Shown piece after piece: positions 11,015-22,320 of a DNA stretch of 64,000 nt. Positions within the stretch are counted from its first letter, which is position 1; every line of letters begins with the position of its first letter. Below the pieces are notes generated by a model. That model worked only from the letters and a program-made list of their open reading frames with translations. It had not been told where the DNA came from and did no database searches. The DNA is from Vigna angularis (lineage: Eukaryota; Streptophyta; Magnoliopsida; Fabales; Fabaceae). The position numbers were made by a program, and so were the translations under genes. The stretch covers positions 25,402,501-25,466,500 of the forward strand of contig NC_068970.1 in the NCBI RefSeq assembly GCF_016808095.1, read 5' to 3'.

Positions 11015-12438
11015 TGTTGAGACCTCGAAAGGTGTACCGAATCGTACAAGTAATAAACCGGTAAGTCCAGAAATCGTTTTCCCAAGTGATTTGTTTTGAT
11101 TCACAGAATGATTAAAGTTTACTAATTTAGCGATTAATTTTACAACACAAGTAAGATTTGCATACAGATGAAATTAAAGTGGTAAAAACAGATGAATTAA
11201 AGTTCACTGGGGTTGATTTTCAAGTTCATCACTCAAGTAATTTTTCTACTAACACAATTCCTCAAAATTAAGCATCAACATCCTAGGCGCATGCAGTCCT
11301 GATCTCTCAGATGACCGTTCAGAATCATTCAAACTAAATCCTAATCTCTTAGATAATTCAGTTATCAGATTTGCCTTAATCACAATGTCACAGATGACTA
11401 AAAATTTCCTCCTATGTCTAGGACTCGAAATCCTTTAGCAGTTATATCCTAGGTCCGCGGTCTCATACATTTCTCAATGATTTAACCGTTCAAATAGCTC
11501 AGATTCTCATCATAGGCATGAATAATAAAGATAAAACACAAAATTCATACAAGATCATGCATTAATATAGAGATTACAAAGAGTTTCAGAAATGTACTCT
11601 CAACCCCAGTGAAATGGAGTTCTAGCTACACATATACATCATAGAAGCGATAAAGCATGGATTGGACGGTGGAAATTGGTGATTTTCCACCTTGGAAGCA
11701 CCCAAAACGAGCTCTGCAGCGTCCTCTGGTCTCCTCCCCTCCAGACTTCTTCATTTCTGCCTCTGGATCGCGTTTTTAAAGAGAAGTGCTGTAAGTGATT
11801 TTTCGCTGGGCGACGAACGTACGCTCGCTGGGCGAGCGTCCGTCGCTGGGCGAGCGTCCGTCGCTGGGCGAGCGTCCATTGATCGCTGGGCGAGCGTCCA
11901 CTTTTCATCTTCGCTGGACGAACGTCCACAGCTTGCTGGGCAAGCACTCTCTGGACGAACGTCCACAGCTTGCTGGGCGAGCGTCCACTGTTAGTTCACG
12001 GGCGAGCGTTCGCTGGACGAACGTCCACTTCTCGCTGGGCGAGCGTCCACTTGCTGGGTTTCTTGGCGGGACGAGCGTCGCTGGGCGACGAACGTTCGTT
12101 TGCTGGGCGACGAGCGTCCACTCGCTAGACGAGCGTCCGTTCGCTGGGCGACGAGCGTCCACTCGCTGGACGAGCGTCCGTTCGTTGGGCGAACGTCCGT
12201 TCTCGCTGGCTTGGTTATTTCATCCATCTGCTTCGGCCAATGAGGCTCTCAAGTCTGTGATAGTATCCAATCCTTATTCTACTCCGAAATAAGCAAACAA
12301 AAGCATCAAAACACACTTAAACAATCAAAACTACATTTAAATCAACAATTATATACTTTTCATGAGAATTAACACTTAAACTTATTCAAAAGCACAACAA
12401 TTTAAGGAACAAAAAACAAGTAAAATTTACACCTATCA
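11015..12438 (-). repeat. 5' LTR of the Athila element (1424 bp)
   Basis: It has the same termini as the other LTR. It is 99 bp longer, fully accounted for by extra minisatellite units: about 58 bp near 11840-11895 and 41 bp near 12140-12180. The outer flank is GAAGG at 12439-12443. Confidence 0.95.
11804..12209. repeat. GC-rich minisatellite in the 5' LTR, expanded relative to its partner
   Basis: Same 16-20 bp unit as at 6336-6641. Here three near-identical 'gtcgctgggcgagcgtcc' units stand in a row, and a 41-bp higher-order unit is duplicated. Both are absent from the other LTR. Confidence 0.9.
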
Positions 12439-14744
12439 GAAGGCTGCTCGGATTAAATCTGATGGGAACATGACATCTTCCTCAACTGCCTTGATCTCAC
12501 AGAGAATTGTAAGTTCAACTTATAAGCGGTTGTTTGATTGTGTATCTATCACAGCATGTCTTCTAAGTAACGATTGTTTTTTTATGTGCAGGATGAGTTG
12601 GTTGAGCAGCAGACTCAGGGCACATTTGCTGGCCAAGGTAGGGACGACATTCTAACAACGGCCATTGGAAGGTCCGAGCACCCAGGACGTGTACGTGGAG
12701 TTCCTGGGGCGATTGGTCTTCGTGACTACTTTGGCCCTACACAGAAAACCCCCTCATCAATGAGTTAGGAGACACTGAGGCAGATGGATCTTCAGTGGGA
12801 GGAAAGACTCAACCAAAGCATGAGATCAATGGAGCAACGATTCATGGAGCAGCTACAAGAACAAAAAGAAATACAAAGAGCGCTTGAAGAAAAGCTGCAT
12901 TCCATGACGCAAGGCAACATGGGGGCCGCTGAAACTCCTACACCACCTCGGGTCAGCACTAGAGGATCATGGTCTCTTGTAGAACCCACTGAGTATAGCG
13001 GTCAGTATGAGCTGTTGGTTGATGGGGATCCCCCACGCATTGTGGTTGTCGGACGAGTGCTTGAGGGAGGGCAGACTATTCATGGTGTTGCCATATTACC
13101 CCAGCACGTGCGTGTGACGATTGACGAGGTTCGGGATCCCCAGGCTCAGGTGCCTGTACCCACTCCAAAAATTAACTTTGTGGGGGAGGCCATAAGATCA
13201 TTTATTGCCTGGCCTAGAGCATTGATCATGTCACACATTGCTACTCCACATGTATAATGTCTTTTTTCTTAGTATTTCTATGTTTATTCTTCAAATATTT
13301 GTTGATAACTCTTTAACGTAAATTCTTATCTTCAATTCACACGTCCTCAGAAGCAGCCAATTCATGATACAATCATACATGAAGATGATGACATGGCTGA
13401 AGCGGAGGATGATCCTCTATCAAAGCTAATGACAAAATTACCTAGGTTGAAGAAAGCACCATTAGAACTATATTGGGATTTGAGAGTATTTGGTCTTCCC
13501 CCACATGTGCCAGTTTATATCACATTATCTGATGCATTGGAGATGATTGAGGGAGACCGGATGTTGAATATTTCCATAATTCAGCTGTGGTGCATGTAAG
13601 ATAGTCAATTTGGTCTTTCATATTACTTTTATTTAAATTCTTATAGTTTCTAACAACTTAACTTTGTTGTTTTAGGTACATGGACACAATCGTTGTAGAA
13701 CAAGGTCGGTCTTCCATGTACGAATTTGTTGAACCTCAGACCATTCAACCGTCTGGTAACACACTTCAAAACAGACAACATTATTTGCAAACATGGATGG
13801 ATGAGTCAAAAAGAGACGTATACCTTGTGCCATACATTGATGGGTAGGTGTTGTTATATGTGGCTAGTTCATTATTATAGTTTCCTTAATTAGTTAAATA
13901 ACTATTTATCCTTTATGATAGCATGCACTGGCAACTGATGGTCATCATTCCCAAAGCATGTAAAATTATATGGTTTTGTTCGTTGCATAGGAAGATGAAA
14001 AATGACTTGAGAACAATGCTTCAAGGGTAAGTGTTTCTCCAAAAATGACTTTGAATTTGATGTTCACCTTCAACTTTTATGATAAATATAGTCATATTAA
14101 TTATACTTTGTGTTTTCCATCTGTACAAAGTTATTGGTAAATCACGTGGTCAACTGGTTCAAATTTTGTATCCAAAGGTTTTAAGTCATTTATAGTTCTA
14201 ATTCATTATTTTCTATGTTATTGAATGATCTAAATTCTTAACTATTTAGTTTGTTATTTTAGTGTAACATGCAACTAGATTCATGGGAATGTGGCTTCTA
14301 TGTGATGTGTTGGATTAAGACCATCATTCGAGCTGTCATTACAGATGACTGGAATGAGGTAATGACGTATACCTTGAATACATTACAAATCAAATTCATC
14401 TTCAAACATATATGAAATCATAATGAATCTTTCTTGAATTTTGCAGCGCTTCAAGAGTACATCGCCTATACCAGAGGACACAATTAGACATATAAGGCAG
14501 GAGTGGACTGCTTATCTTCTGCAAAGATGGAGTTAGGAATAGTTTTATTTGTTGAACATTGCTTAGTTTTAGTTTAAGTTTTAACTTGATAGTTTTGGTA
14601 GTGGATTATATTTTACATTAAGTAGAACTTTGTTTATATGAAACGCATATATATATTATTGCAAAATTGTTCTGGGACAATTTTCTGCTTTTCAGGTGTG
14701 GTTTTATTGCAAAAATAAATTAATTTTAAAAAAAGAAACGCCCA

Positions 14745-15125
14745 GTAGACGTCGGTTAGTGCACTGTCGAACGTCTATAAACGTCTGGCAGTACACACAC
14801 CAACGTCCAACCCCACCCCTAGCACAAGACAATTCAGGCATGTGGTCGTCGGGTGACACACCTCGGACGTCTGTATAAACGTTGGGGGAGGAGGAGACAG
14901 ACGTCTGTATAGACGTCTGACGGGTACATTAGACGTCTATATGGACGTCCGAGGGTGTACACCAGACGTCTGGATAGGCGTCGGGCCTGACACATTGGAC
15001 GTCTATACACACGTCCGATGTGGACCCCCCGACGTCTGAGTAACGTCACCCACAAAGACGTCGGGGGAAGGTCGGACGTCAAAAAGCCAAAAGAACGGAC
15101 GTCTAAAGCCCTTTTTGCATTAGTG
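14745..15125. repeat. CACTA 3' subterminal repeats and terminus
   Basis: About 15 short direct and inverted copies of 'gacgtct' / 'agacgtc', many paired as small palindromes such as 'agacgtctatatggacgtc'. They lead to the terminus 'gcattagtg' ending at 15125. In En/Spm elements such arrays bind the element's own DNA-binding protein. Bases 14537-14744 are 3' non-coding sequence of the upstream gene. Confidence 0.8.
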
Positions 15126-15718
15126 ACAATAATTTATTTGTTTAATTTCAAAAAATTTAAAAAATTATTGTTTTAAATATCATTAATAAACTATAAAAAA
15201 TACAATTCAAAATAAATTAAATTAATAATAATTAATTTATTAACTACAATAAAAATTAAATAAAATAAACAATTAGCTAATTAATTAAAAATATATATTT
15301 AAATACATTTCTATTTAATTTTTATTAAATTAATTATTATTACAAATACAAATTTACTATAAATAAATTAAATAGAAATACAAATTTACTAACATTAAAT
15401 ACAATTAAATTAATAATATTTATTTCAAGAAATAAAAATAATTTAAATATATAAAAGTTTACGTATCTAATTCAAACGTAATCAATTCATTTAAAAACTA
15501 TAGAAAAATTTATAAAATATTCAAATAATAATCTAAAACGTTAAAGAAAATCTAAAAATAACTATATATCAAATAACTATATATATATATATATATATCA
15601 AATATTACTGTTTAAAAAAAATTAAGAAAAAATATATTAAATATATATATTTCAATTATAATAATTCTAAAAAGAATTTAAATATTAAAGAAAAAAAGTA
15701 CAGCATCCCGAGAGCCAA

Positions 15719-15800
15719 AACGGATGTGGGATATTCGTTTGGCCTTCAACGGATATCCGACATCTGTCGAAGGCCAAATGGATATCCCACATCCGTTTTG
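15719..15800. repeat. Imperfect inverted repeat, arms of about 35 bp
   Basis: The arm with 'acggatgtgggatattcg' at 15719 pairs, with a few mismatches, with the arm ending 'atatcccacatccgt' at about 15800. The inner sequence 'ccttcaacggatatcc' resembles the arm motif of the hairpin at 2353-2446. The two palindromes sit on opposite sides of the nest. Confidence 0.75.
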
Positions 15801-16320
15801 GCCTTTCGCGGGCACTGTTCAGCGACGCACAATCGAACCAGCGACGAGCAGAATCCATTAACAGTTACCAATACAGCACATATTCAAACAACACAAACAA
15901 TAATAAATCCTAAACTAAACTACCTAACATAAAAAAATGAAGATAATGGTGAAAAAAAACCAACCTGAAAGAAACGAAAACGGCAAAGAACTCCTCTCCT
16001 CACGCGGGTCGACGCTCTGGACGCTCCTCCACACCACGGCGGCGTCGCTCCTTTACACCACGGTGGCAATGGAAGCTTTCAAACCAAAAGGAAACTAGAA
16101 AGAAAAACGAATGGAAGCGCAGGAGGTGGGGAGGTGAAACGGAAATGGGGAAAGGGGAAGAGAGTTCCGTGGGGTGAGTGGTGGGAAAGTAAAATTAGGA
16201 TTTCAAATTATTTAAAATAGGATAAAAGTAAAAATCTTTTTAACTTAAGGATATAATTGTATTTAAAATAATGTGAGGAGGTGGAAGAAGTATACGGTGG
16301 TGGTGGAGGGAGCAACACCC

Positions 16321-18989
16321 GAAGACTTTTTAAATTGGTCATTTTAAATATTTAGAAGTGTAGTTAGAAATTGTGGAGGTGTATAAAGAAAAAGTTGCTA
16401 CTAAAATGGTTTTGGGCTGACTAAGCATTGGAGGTTCGAGATTTAAAAAGCACGATTCCTATATTGTATACTTATTTAATCTAAAGGAGATTAACAATTA
16501 GATAATGATTCTACAAGTGTCATAACGTAATTTTAGATAATTAAAATATAATATAAACAATATTTTAATTATATTTTCTAATTTCTTTAACATTTTTTTT
16601 CTTTGGTAAGAGATTATGAATTTAAGTTTTTTCCCTAATAATACTTAGAAAGTTATTCCACTAATATAAATTGTCATTAAAAAAGAGAGTTAGATAAAGA
16701 TTTGAAAGATCAAACATATTCCTTGCCTCACCCACTATCACATAATTGCACCAAATATTTGTAAGAATCTCTTCTCCTTTTACTTTTTTTTTTCTCCTTC
16801 TTTCTATTTTTGCTTGTTAATTTACATAGATTTATTATATTTAGCAAACTTTATCTCTAATTTTAGAGGTTAAAGAAAATCAATTCTACTAAATGTATAG
16901 ATTCCATTAAAATAAGTTTGATTTTTGAAATAAATAATCATGTAAACTTCATTAGAATGACCATATTGAAAAAGAAAAAAACTTAATTTAAAAAATGAAG
17001 TTATATGAAAAAATATTAAAGGGAAAACAATAGAATTACAAATAATGAATACTTTTTATAATGCATGAATAAATAATTACAAGAACATGATAAGTAATGT
17101 GAAAATTAACATAACACGGAAAAAATATAAAGTGTAATGTAAATAAATTATCAGGCATAAAACATAAATTTGAATACAAAAATTAAATGATATTAATGAA
17201 TAGAAACATAATTAATTTTATTTTTTCTATTCTTATTTTCGATGTTATAAATATTCCATACAAAATATTTTATCACCTTAATTAAGAAATAAAAAATATT
17301 CATCTACAGGGGATTTTGGATTAATACTTTATTCTAATATAAGTGTGCCTCGCCTACATTATGCTTGTTGAAAATTTCACCCGTTGTTGGTTACCGAGTC
17401 CAGTGCTCACTTGACATCGTGTGCTTTGCAACAATCTCTTAGGCTAAAATGAACAAATAACACCATTTTCCCGATTACTCTAATAAATAACATTTGTTTC
17501 TATATATAATTTATTGGAGTTTGGGAGAGAATAAGTTAGTGTTTGTATTTTTGTATGTATATATAATTTAAAGTTTATCATGTTTTTCGTGGAGAATTTA
17601 TTTTATGAGTTAGTTAATTTAATTTTTATATAAAAAATCATATAAGTAATTTAACATTTCATCTTCATGTATTTATTTAGATTTGTTTTTATAAAGATAT
17701 AGTTTGTTTATGTTTGATAAACAGGTTTAGTATGACTCTTCGTGTTTTGTAATTTTTTAATGTTTTAATAAATTTTCATCTAATAACAAATTATTGATGG
17801 ACTTTGAACATGGTTGAGATGTCAAATCATAGTGATGTTTAATATTGAAATATTAATGGTTGTGTTAAGGGAACTTAATAATGCCTCCTTTTGTTTTTAA
17901 TGGGTTTTTACGTGATGGTTTTGGGTGTTTCGGGATGGTTATGGGTATTTTGTGGTGATTGCTTTGATTGCATTGAAGTTTTTGTAGGTCAAGTGGATCA
18001 TTGAGGTATGTGTTATATATCTCCATCATTCATTTTGAGATCTTAATCACAGGAATTCATGAATATTTTCATTTTGGTTCTTTATAATTTTTCATATTAT
18101 TATCATTTGTGTTTCGTGTATGTAGAACAAAGTCATTGATTGATTTTTTTTTTTATATATTCCAAGTTCGGCTTTTAAGTCAAAACCATTTTTTTAAAAC
18201 ATTAGAAATTTACCTCAAGTATTACAAGGTTTAATTAAATTTACGTCAACAATTTTATCTAAAGTAAATTTTATTTTGCCTACATAGACGTCATATTATT
18301 AACATGTATAAAAAGCTAAAAATATCAAAAGTAAAAACTCTCTTTTGTGGGTGTTAAAAATAAATTCCAGAAAAAAAAATTTCAATTTCACCTAAAAAAT
18401 GTAAGGATTTTTGTAACCTTTTCTTATTATAAATTAACCACACTTTCAATCTTATCTCTTTGCTTTTTTGAAACTTTAGTTCTTTGATCCTCTTTGTAAT
18501 CCTATATTTTTCTTTAGAATATTCTCCTCTTTTGTTTCCCTCTTTTTTTTTGGAACCCTTCCTTTTGTAACAATGGTGACAACATCTTGGATGCAAAACA
18601 AATGTTTGTGTCCACCAAAAACACTTCCTCTTCCTTTTCGACTTGGCGTCACTCTCCTCCAATTTCATTGAAAAAAAATGTCAAACTTTAATGGTAGGAG
18701 TATGAACCCATTTTGGGCATAAAAGAATAAATGAAGAAAATTTGGGAAGCATGAGTATTAATCTTTTATCAACAAATTTTCATATAAAAAAATAATAAAA
18801 AATGAATTATTAGAGTCAAAAGGCTTATGGACACTTATTGAGCAATCATTACATAAAAAATGAAAATATTATAGCTTTTGAAGTTAAACATGTAACCTTT
18901 TTTTTATTTAGTTCCTATATGGTTATACGTGTTCTGCTCCAAATCTATCCAAATTACTAGACCTTGACACATATTTTACATAAACAAAC
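16321..18989. other. Intergenic, no recognisable gene
   Basis: AT-rich DNA with no coding sequence I can support. The minus-strand open frame at 18354-18668 is Lys-rich, low-complexity and without a domain. I see no element termini here. Confidence 0.6.
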
Positions 18990-19010
18990 TTCTTGAATAT
19001 GTTTGGATAA

Positions 19011-19310
19011 GTGGCTTCTAGCTTATGTAAATTTCATGAGGCTATCAATATTTTGTATTCGTCAAGATCTAATGACAATCCTTCAAGTCTAATGTGGTTC
19101 ATTCAAATGTGGCTATCATTTTTTCTTAAAATGAAAATGCCAAGACTGAAAAAGAAAAATACCTATTATCCTTTTGAAGGTGCCAAACTTATGCCATTGC
19201 TCCCTAAAAGAATGAAATGTTCTCAAGCGGCATACAAATTTTATGTTAAATATACTTTGAGCTACAAAGACTATCATGAAAACTTAGATCCTTTCTTGAA
19301 ATCCCTCATT
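19011..19310 (+). pseudogene. Possible fragment of a plant mobile domain (aminotransferase-like) protein
   Basis: A 100-residue frame without a normal ATG start, ending where the CACTA element begins at 19311. The segment around 'LMWFIQMWLSFFL' and the later 'LMPLLPKRMKCSQAAYKFY' resemble legume plant-mobile-domain proteins, a family derived from transposons and often found in pieces. The resemblance is from memory and weak. What is seen is an uninterrupted frame with non-random composition, cut by an insertion; sequence after 21557 does not continue it clearly. It could also be chance. Confidence 0.3.
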
Positions 19311-21554
19311 CACTAGTACAAAAATTGGATTTTATAACGATTTATTATGGAAGTTATAATTCACCCGCCATAATAAGTGAAATAACGACATAATTATAAA
19401 TATGATGAGAATTTTGTTACCAGTTATACCTAGAATCGACATAGAAAGTGAGGACGTTGACATTTTTGTAATAAAGTACAAGACTTTTTATGCCAGTTAT
19501 ATTTAGAATCAACATAGAAAGTGAAATATTATATTATTTTTAATTTAAAACAAGTATATTATGTTGATTCTTCACTATAATTTGCATAATATGTTTAATT
19601 TCCTTCTTTTCCTAGCATTCTAGCGTTGCATTCACACTTTCCTACTATATACACTATACTCCCAACTTTCCTCCTTATTATACCCTCTTTGCACTATGGT
19701 CTGTTGGGAAAAATGTGACCCACATAAATAATAATACTCTTCAGGGTGTTGTTCCCTCCACCACCCCAAGTGTTCTTGCACCTCCTCACTATTTTCTTTT
19801 ATTCCAAAAATACTCTACACCTCCCTAGTATTTTCTTTTATTCCAAAAATACCCTACACCTCCCCACTATATTCAACAATCTTTCTATTTCTCTTTCCAC
19901 ATTAAACTTGTGATATATTGCAAAATTTTATTTACACTTTCCATTAAATAAGTTTGATTCAATCTTATTTTCACTGTTCAATATATTTTTTTTTCTTCAA
20001 ATTACTTAATAAATGGTAAAATTTTGTTCTAAATTTCTAGAAAAATGTTTATATATATTGTGTTTTTTTTTACATTTAATATCTATAATTTTTAACATTA
20101 TATTATGTTTTAACTTACCGACATGTTTGACTCTAATAACTTGAATAAAGTATTTAATTTATTAGATAAATAATATAAAAATATTATTAAATACTTAAAA
20201 TATAAAAAAAAAGTTATTTGTTAAAGATTTAGAATTTATTTAGTTCTTTCGTCATTATAAAGTTAGTATATAATAATAATAATAATAATATATTATTTAC
20301 TATTAATATTATTATGTTTATTATTTTGTATTTGCATCTAACTTTTAAGTTTATAAAATGGAACTAATATTGAAGTTTCCTCTAAATTTTATATTTTGCA
20401 ATATATCACAAGTTTAAATCTAAGCCATATGAATGCTCCATTAATGCAGAGAAAGAGAAAGAGAAAGATTGTTGATGATAGTGGGGAGGTGTAGGGTATT
20501 TTTGGAATAAAAGAAAATAGTGGGGAGGTATAGAGTATTTTTAGAATAAAAGAAAATAGTGGGGAGGTGCAGAAGAACTTGGGGTGGTGGAGGGAGCAAC
20601 ACCCTACTCTTCAATTCACTGGGGTTATTTTTCATTGAACCTTGGCAACCTTTAAATAGGTGCAAATAGGGCCTTGGGCCAAGTACAAATAATAAAAACT
20701 AACAATAGAATATCAACTAACTTAAAATAAAATCTACCTAATCTATCTCTATCTTATATTAATAAAATAAAATAATACTCTCCTAAATAAAAGGAAAATC
20801 AAAACTACCTATATATATTTTATCTCTATCAAAATCAAATCAAATATTACTAAACCCAAAACTAATAAAATAAGATTTTAATGAATCCCTAAAATTTAAG
20901 TTTATCCCAATATGGTCTACTCCTCACCTGCTCGCTCTGGTGGTTGTCACCTCCTCCTCGATCTCGTGGTGCTCATGCTCTCGTTGTCGATGTCACTCTT
21001 AGTTTCGCTCTCGAAACTTACTCGTTTGTTAACTTGGTAATTTCTTCACATTTAGGGTTTTCTCCATTCTTATTGAGATTAATGTAGATGTAATAATGTG
21101 CTTATTGTGTTTATTATGTTTGTTATGCTGACACGGGAGTCTCATACCTCCTTGACGAAGAAGTACACAATAAGAGTAGTATTTGAGGCGAAGAAAGGGA
21201 TAGTGAAAACACAGACCTTGCAGATGTGAACGAGCTAGAGGAAGCAAAGTAGGGAGTGAATGATAGTGACTAGAAGGAGTTGATGGAACATTTGAGATCT
21301 TGCATCATTGTTGAGGGTTTGAAGGTAAGCATTGGTGAAATTATGGTTTTACGGAGAATTTGGAAATGAAATAAGAGTGGATTTGAATTTGATGTGATGA
21401 TGGAATGAAGAAGAGGCATAGAAAGTTTATATGTTGGTTCATCCATAACCACCATAAAAAGTGAACTTTCTATGTCAATTATATCTATTTTGATTCTAGA
21501 ATTGACATGAAAAACTTTTTTTAATCGAAATATAAAGTTTTCGTTGTACTAGTG
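19311..21554. mobile_element. Non-autonomous CACTA element, 2244 bp, target duplication ATT
   Basis: It starts CACTAGTACAAAAATTGG and ends 'gttgtactagtg', with ATT at 19308-19310 and 21555-21557. Subterminal repeats of the type 'tcaacatagaaagtg' and 'gccagttatat' lie at both ends. No transposase is present. The interior holds a nested Mutator-like MITE (19744-20604). A CT-rich segment at 20920-21250 with gene-like composition might be a captured host sequence, but I cannot identify it. Confidence 0.9.
19744..20604. mobile_element. Mutator-like MITE, 861 bp, 9-bp target duplication TACTCTTCA
   Basis: The termini GGGTGTTGTTCCCTCC and its near-exact complement are flanked by a perfect 9-bp duplication (19735-19743, 20605-20613), the mark of Mutator-type insertion. 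The inverted repeats extend about 135 bp and each contains two to three copies of a 38-bp unit ('ctattttcttttattcca' core). The interior is AT-rich with no coding. The element lies inside the CACTA element at 19311-21554. Its termini match those at 1900 and 16320. Confidence 0.95.
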
Positions 21555-21883
21555 ATTACAAGTCAGACATTACTCACTTTAAGATTCATAATATCAACCC
21601 CTAAAGCAAAATCCATGCCCTAAGATTCTTAACATGTGACATATTAGTGGTAATATTTTGTTATAAATTTAAGTTGTTTCCCTATCACCCCCAAATACTT
21701 ATGATTCATGGATTCTAAGTTTTAAGGTTAAGGGTATTTTAATAATTTTCATTCTCAAAACTAAAAAAAGAAAAAGAAACCCCCAAACCCTTACTCATCT
21801 CTCTCATTCCTCTCAATCCTTTCTCTTTCCTCTTTATCACTCCAATCTTTTCTCTTGTCATCCCTACTGTAGCCCCAATTGAA

Positions 21884-22175
21884 AAAATTAGAAACACTTG
21901 TCGTTAAACAATCTTACAAATAAATGATTTTATAATGAGTTTTCATCTTATAATTTTTGTCTTATCTAATTTTATCCAATTTTCACAAGCATAAAGAAAT
22001 CAAAGGAATTGGTAATTGGCCTGGAAAAAAATCAGAAACACTCGTTGTTAAACAATTTCTTACAAAAAATGACTTTATAATGAGTTTTCATTTTATAATT
22101 TTTGTCGTATATAATTTTATCTAATTTTCACAAGCATACTGACATCTGAAAAAATTGGTAATTGGCCTGAAGGGT
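21884..22175. repeat. Tandem duplication of about 145 bp
   Basis: 21884-22027 and 22028-22167 are direct copies with a few changes. Each begins 'ttagaaacactYgttgttaaac' or a close variant and ends 'ggtaattggcctg'. The duplication lies in the core of the long-inverted-repeat element. Confidence 0.75.
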
Positions 22176-22320
22176 TTGTTTAGAGATGATGATTCAACAT
22201 ATGCAGATGATGAAATTAGAGACATTAGTGAAGATGGTGAAATTGAAGAGATCTTGAATGAACCTTTGCCTGAAGGTGAATATGTCAATGACTCAACTCT
22301 TTACAAAGGCAAATTTTTTT
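22172..22320 (+). pseudogene. Coding-like fragment inside the inverted-repeat element
   Basis: About 49 codons without a stop, starting near 22172 in the frame 'GLFRDDDSTYADDEIRD' and ending 'KGKFF' before TAA. It is acidic, rich in Asp and Glu, and differs in composition from its AT-rich surroundings. I do not recognise the family. It may be a captured piece of a host exon or the relic of an element gene. It has no ATG and no splice context I trust. Confidence 0.35.

Larger units (their letters stand above)
5547..12438 (-). mobile_element. Athila-lineage Ty3/gypsy element lacking RT, RNase H and integrase
   Basis: A complete insertion with LTRs at 5547-6871 and 11015-12438 and a perfect 5-bp target duplication GAAGG (5542-5546, 12439-12443). 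It is transcribed on the minus strand. The primer site (10991-11008) matches the 3' end of tRNA-Asp, as in Athila elements, and a G-rich polypurine tract abuts the 3' LTR. The only coding region is an intact gag-protease frame (8131-10833). It ends at the first residues of RT, and the sequence just after it (about 8080-8130, 'gggaggcaaccc' on the minus strand) is the kind that follows pol in full Athila elements. Pol thus appears removed by one internal deletion. The LTRs differ by few substitutions, so the insertion is recent. Confidence 0.95.
4745..14536 (+). pseudogene. CACTA second gene: Transposase_24 plus Ulp1-like protease, split by Athila
   Basis: Exons inferred from GT-AG borders and protein continuity: 4745-5005, 5093-5297, 5375-5546, then after the Athila insertion 12444-12508, 12592-13251, 13351-13595, 13676-13843, 13922-14026, 14131-14177, 14263-14358, 14447-14536. 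The frame crosses the insertion cleanly as RYELWK then AARIKSDG, typical of the Transposase_24 (Ptta/En/Spm) domain. A coiled-coil stretch follows (about 12780-12900). The C-terminal exons resemble Ulp1/C48 cysteine proteases, with the His in 'MHWQLMVI' (13923) and the Cys in 'DSWECGFYVM' (about 14275). Damage: a one-base loss near 5192, a TAG at 12766, and the insertion. Such proteases are often carried by plant CACTA and Mutator-like elements; their role in transposition is not settled. Confidence 0.85.
2629..15125 (+). mobile_element. 5'-truncated CACTA (En/Spm) element, host of the Athila insertion
   Basis: The 3' end is recognisable: the last bases before 15126 read 'gcattagtg', the complement of CACTAATGC, preceded by a subterminal region full of 'agacgtc' repeats (14745-15110). 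Inside are a TNP2-type transposase pseudogene and a second gene with Transposase_24 and Ulp1-like protease domains, an arrangement usual for plant CACTA elements. The 5' terminus and the first part of the transposase are missing; similarity starts abruptly at about 2629. Without the 6.9-kb Athila insertion (5547-12438) and one copy of its duplication, about 5.6 kb of CACTA sequence remains. Stops and frameshifts make it non-autonomous. Confidence 0.85.
1900..16320. mobile_element. Mutator-like terminal inverted repeat pair enclosing a nested insertion
   Basis: The segment starts with GGGTGTTGCTCCCTCCACC and ends with its complement at 16320. The match covers about 23 bases and continues loosely as C-rich 'ccacct' DNA. 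The same terminus bounds the 861-bp element at 19744-20604, which has a perfect 9-bp target duplication, so this is a Mutator-like family. Between the ends lie AT-rich flanks, two palindromic blocks (2353-2446, 15719-15800) and the CACTA/Athila nest. The 9 bp outside the ends (ggggtgtga versus gaagacttt) do not match. The pair may therefore be one old element opened by later insertions, or two separate copies. Bases 15126-15718 are AT-rich without features; 15801-16320 is non-coding. Confidence 0.45.

Noticed and set aside
18354..18668. Lys-rich 104-residue frame on the minus strand
   Set aside because: Low complexity, no recognisable domain, no splice or promoter context.
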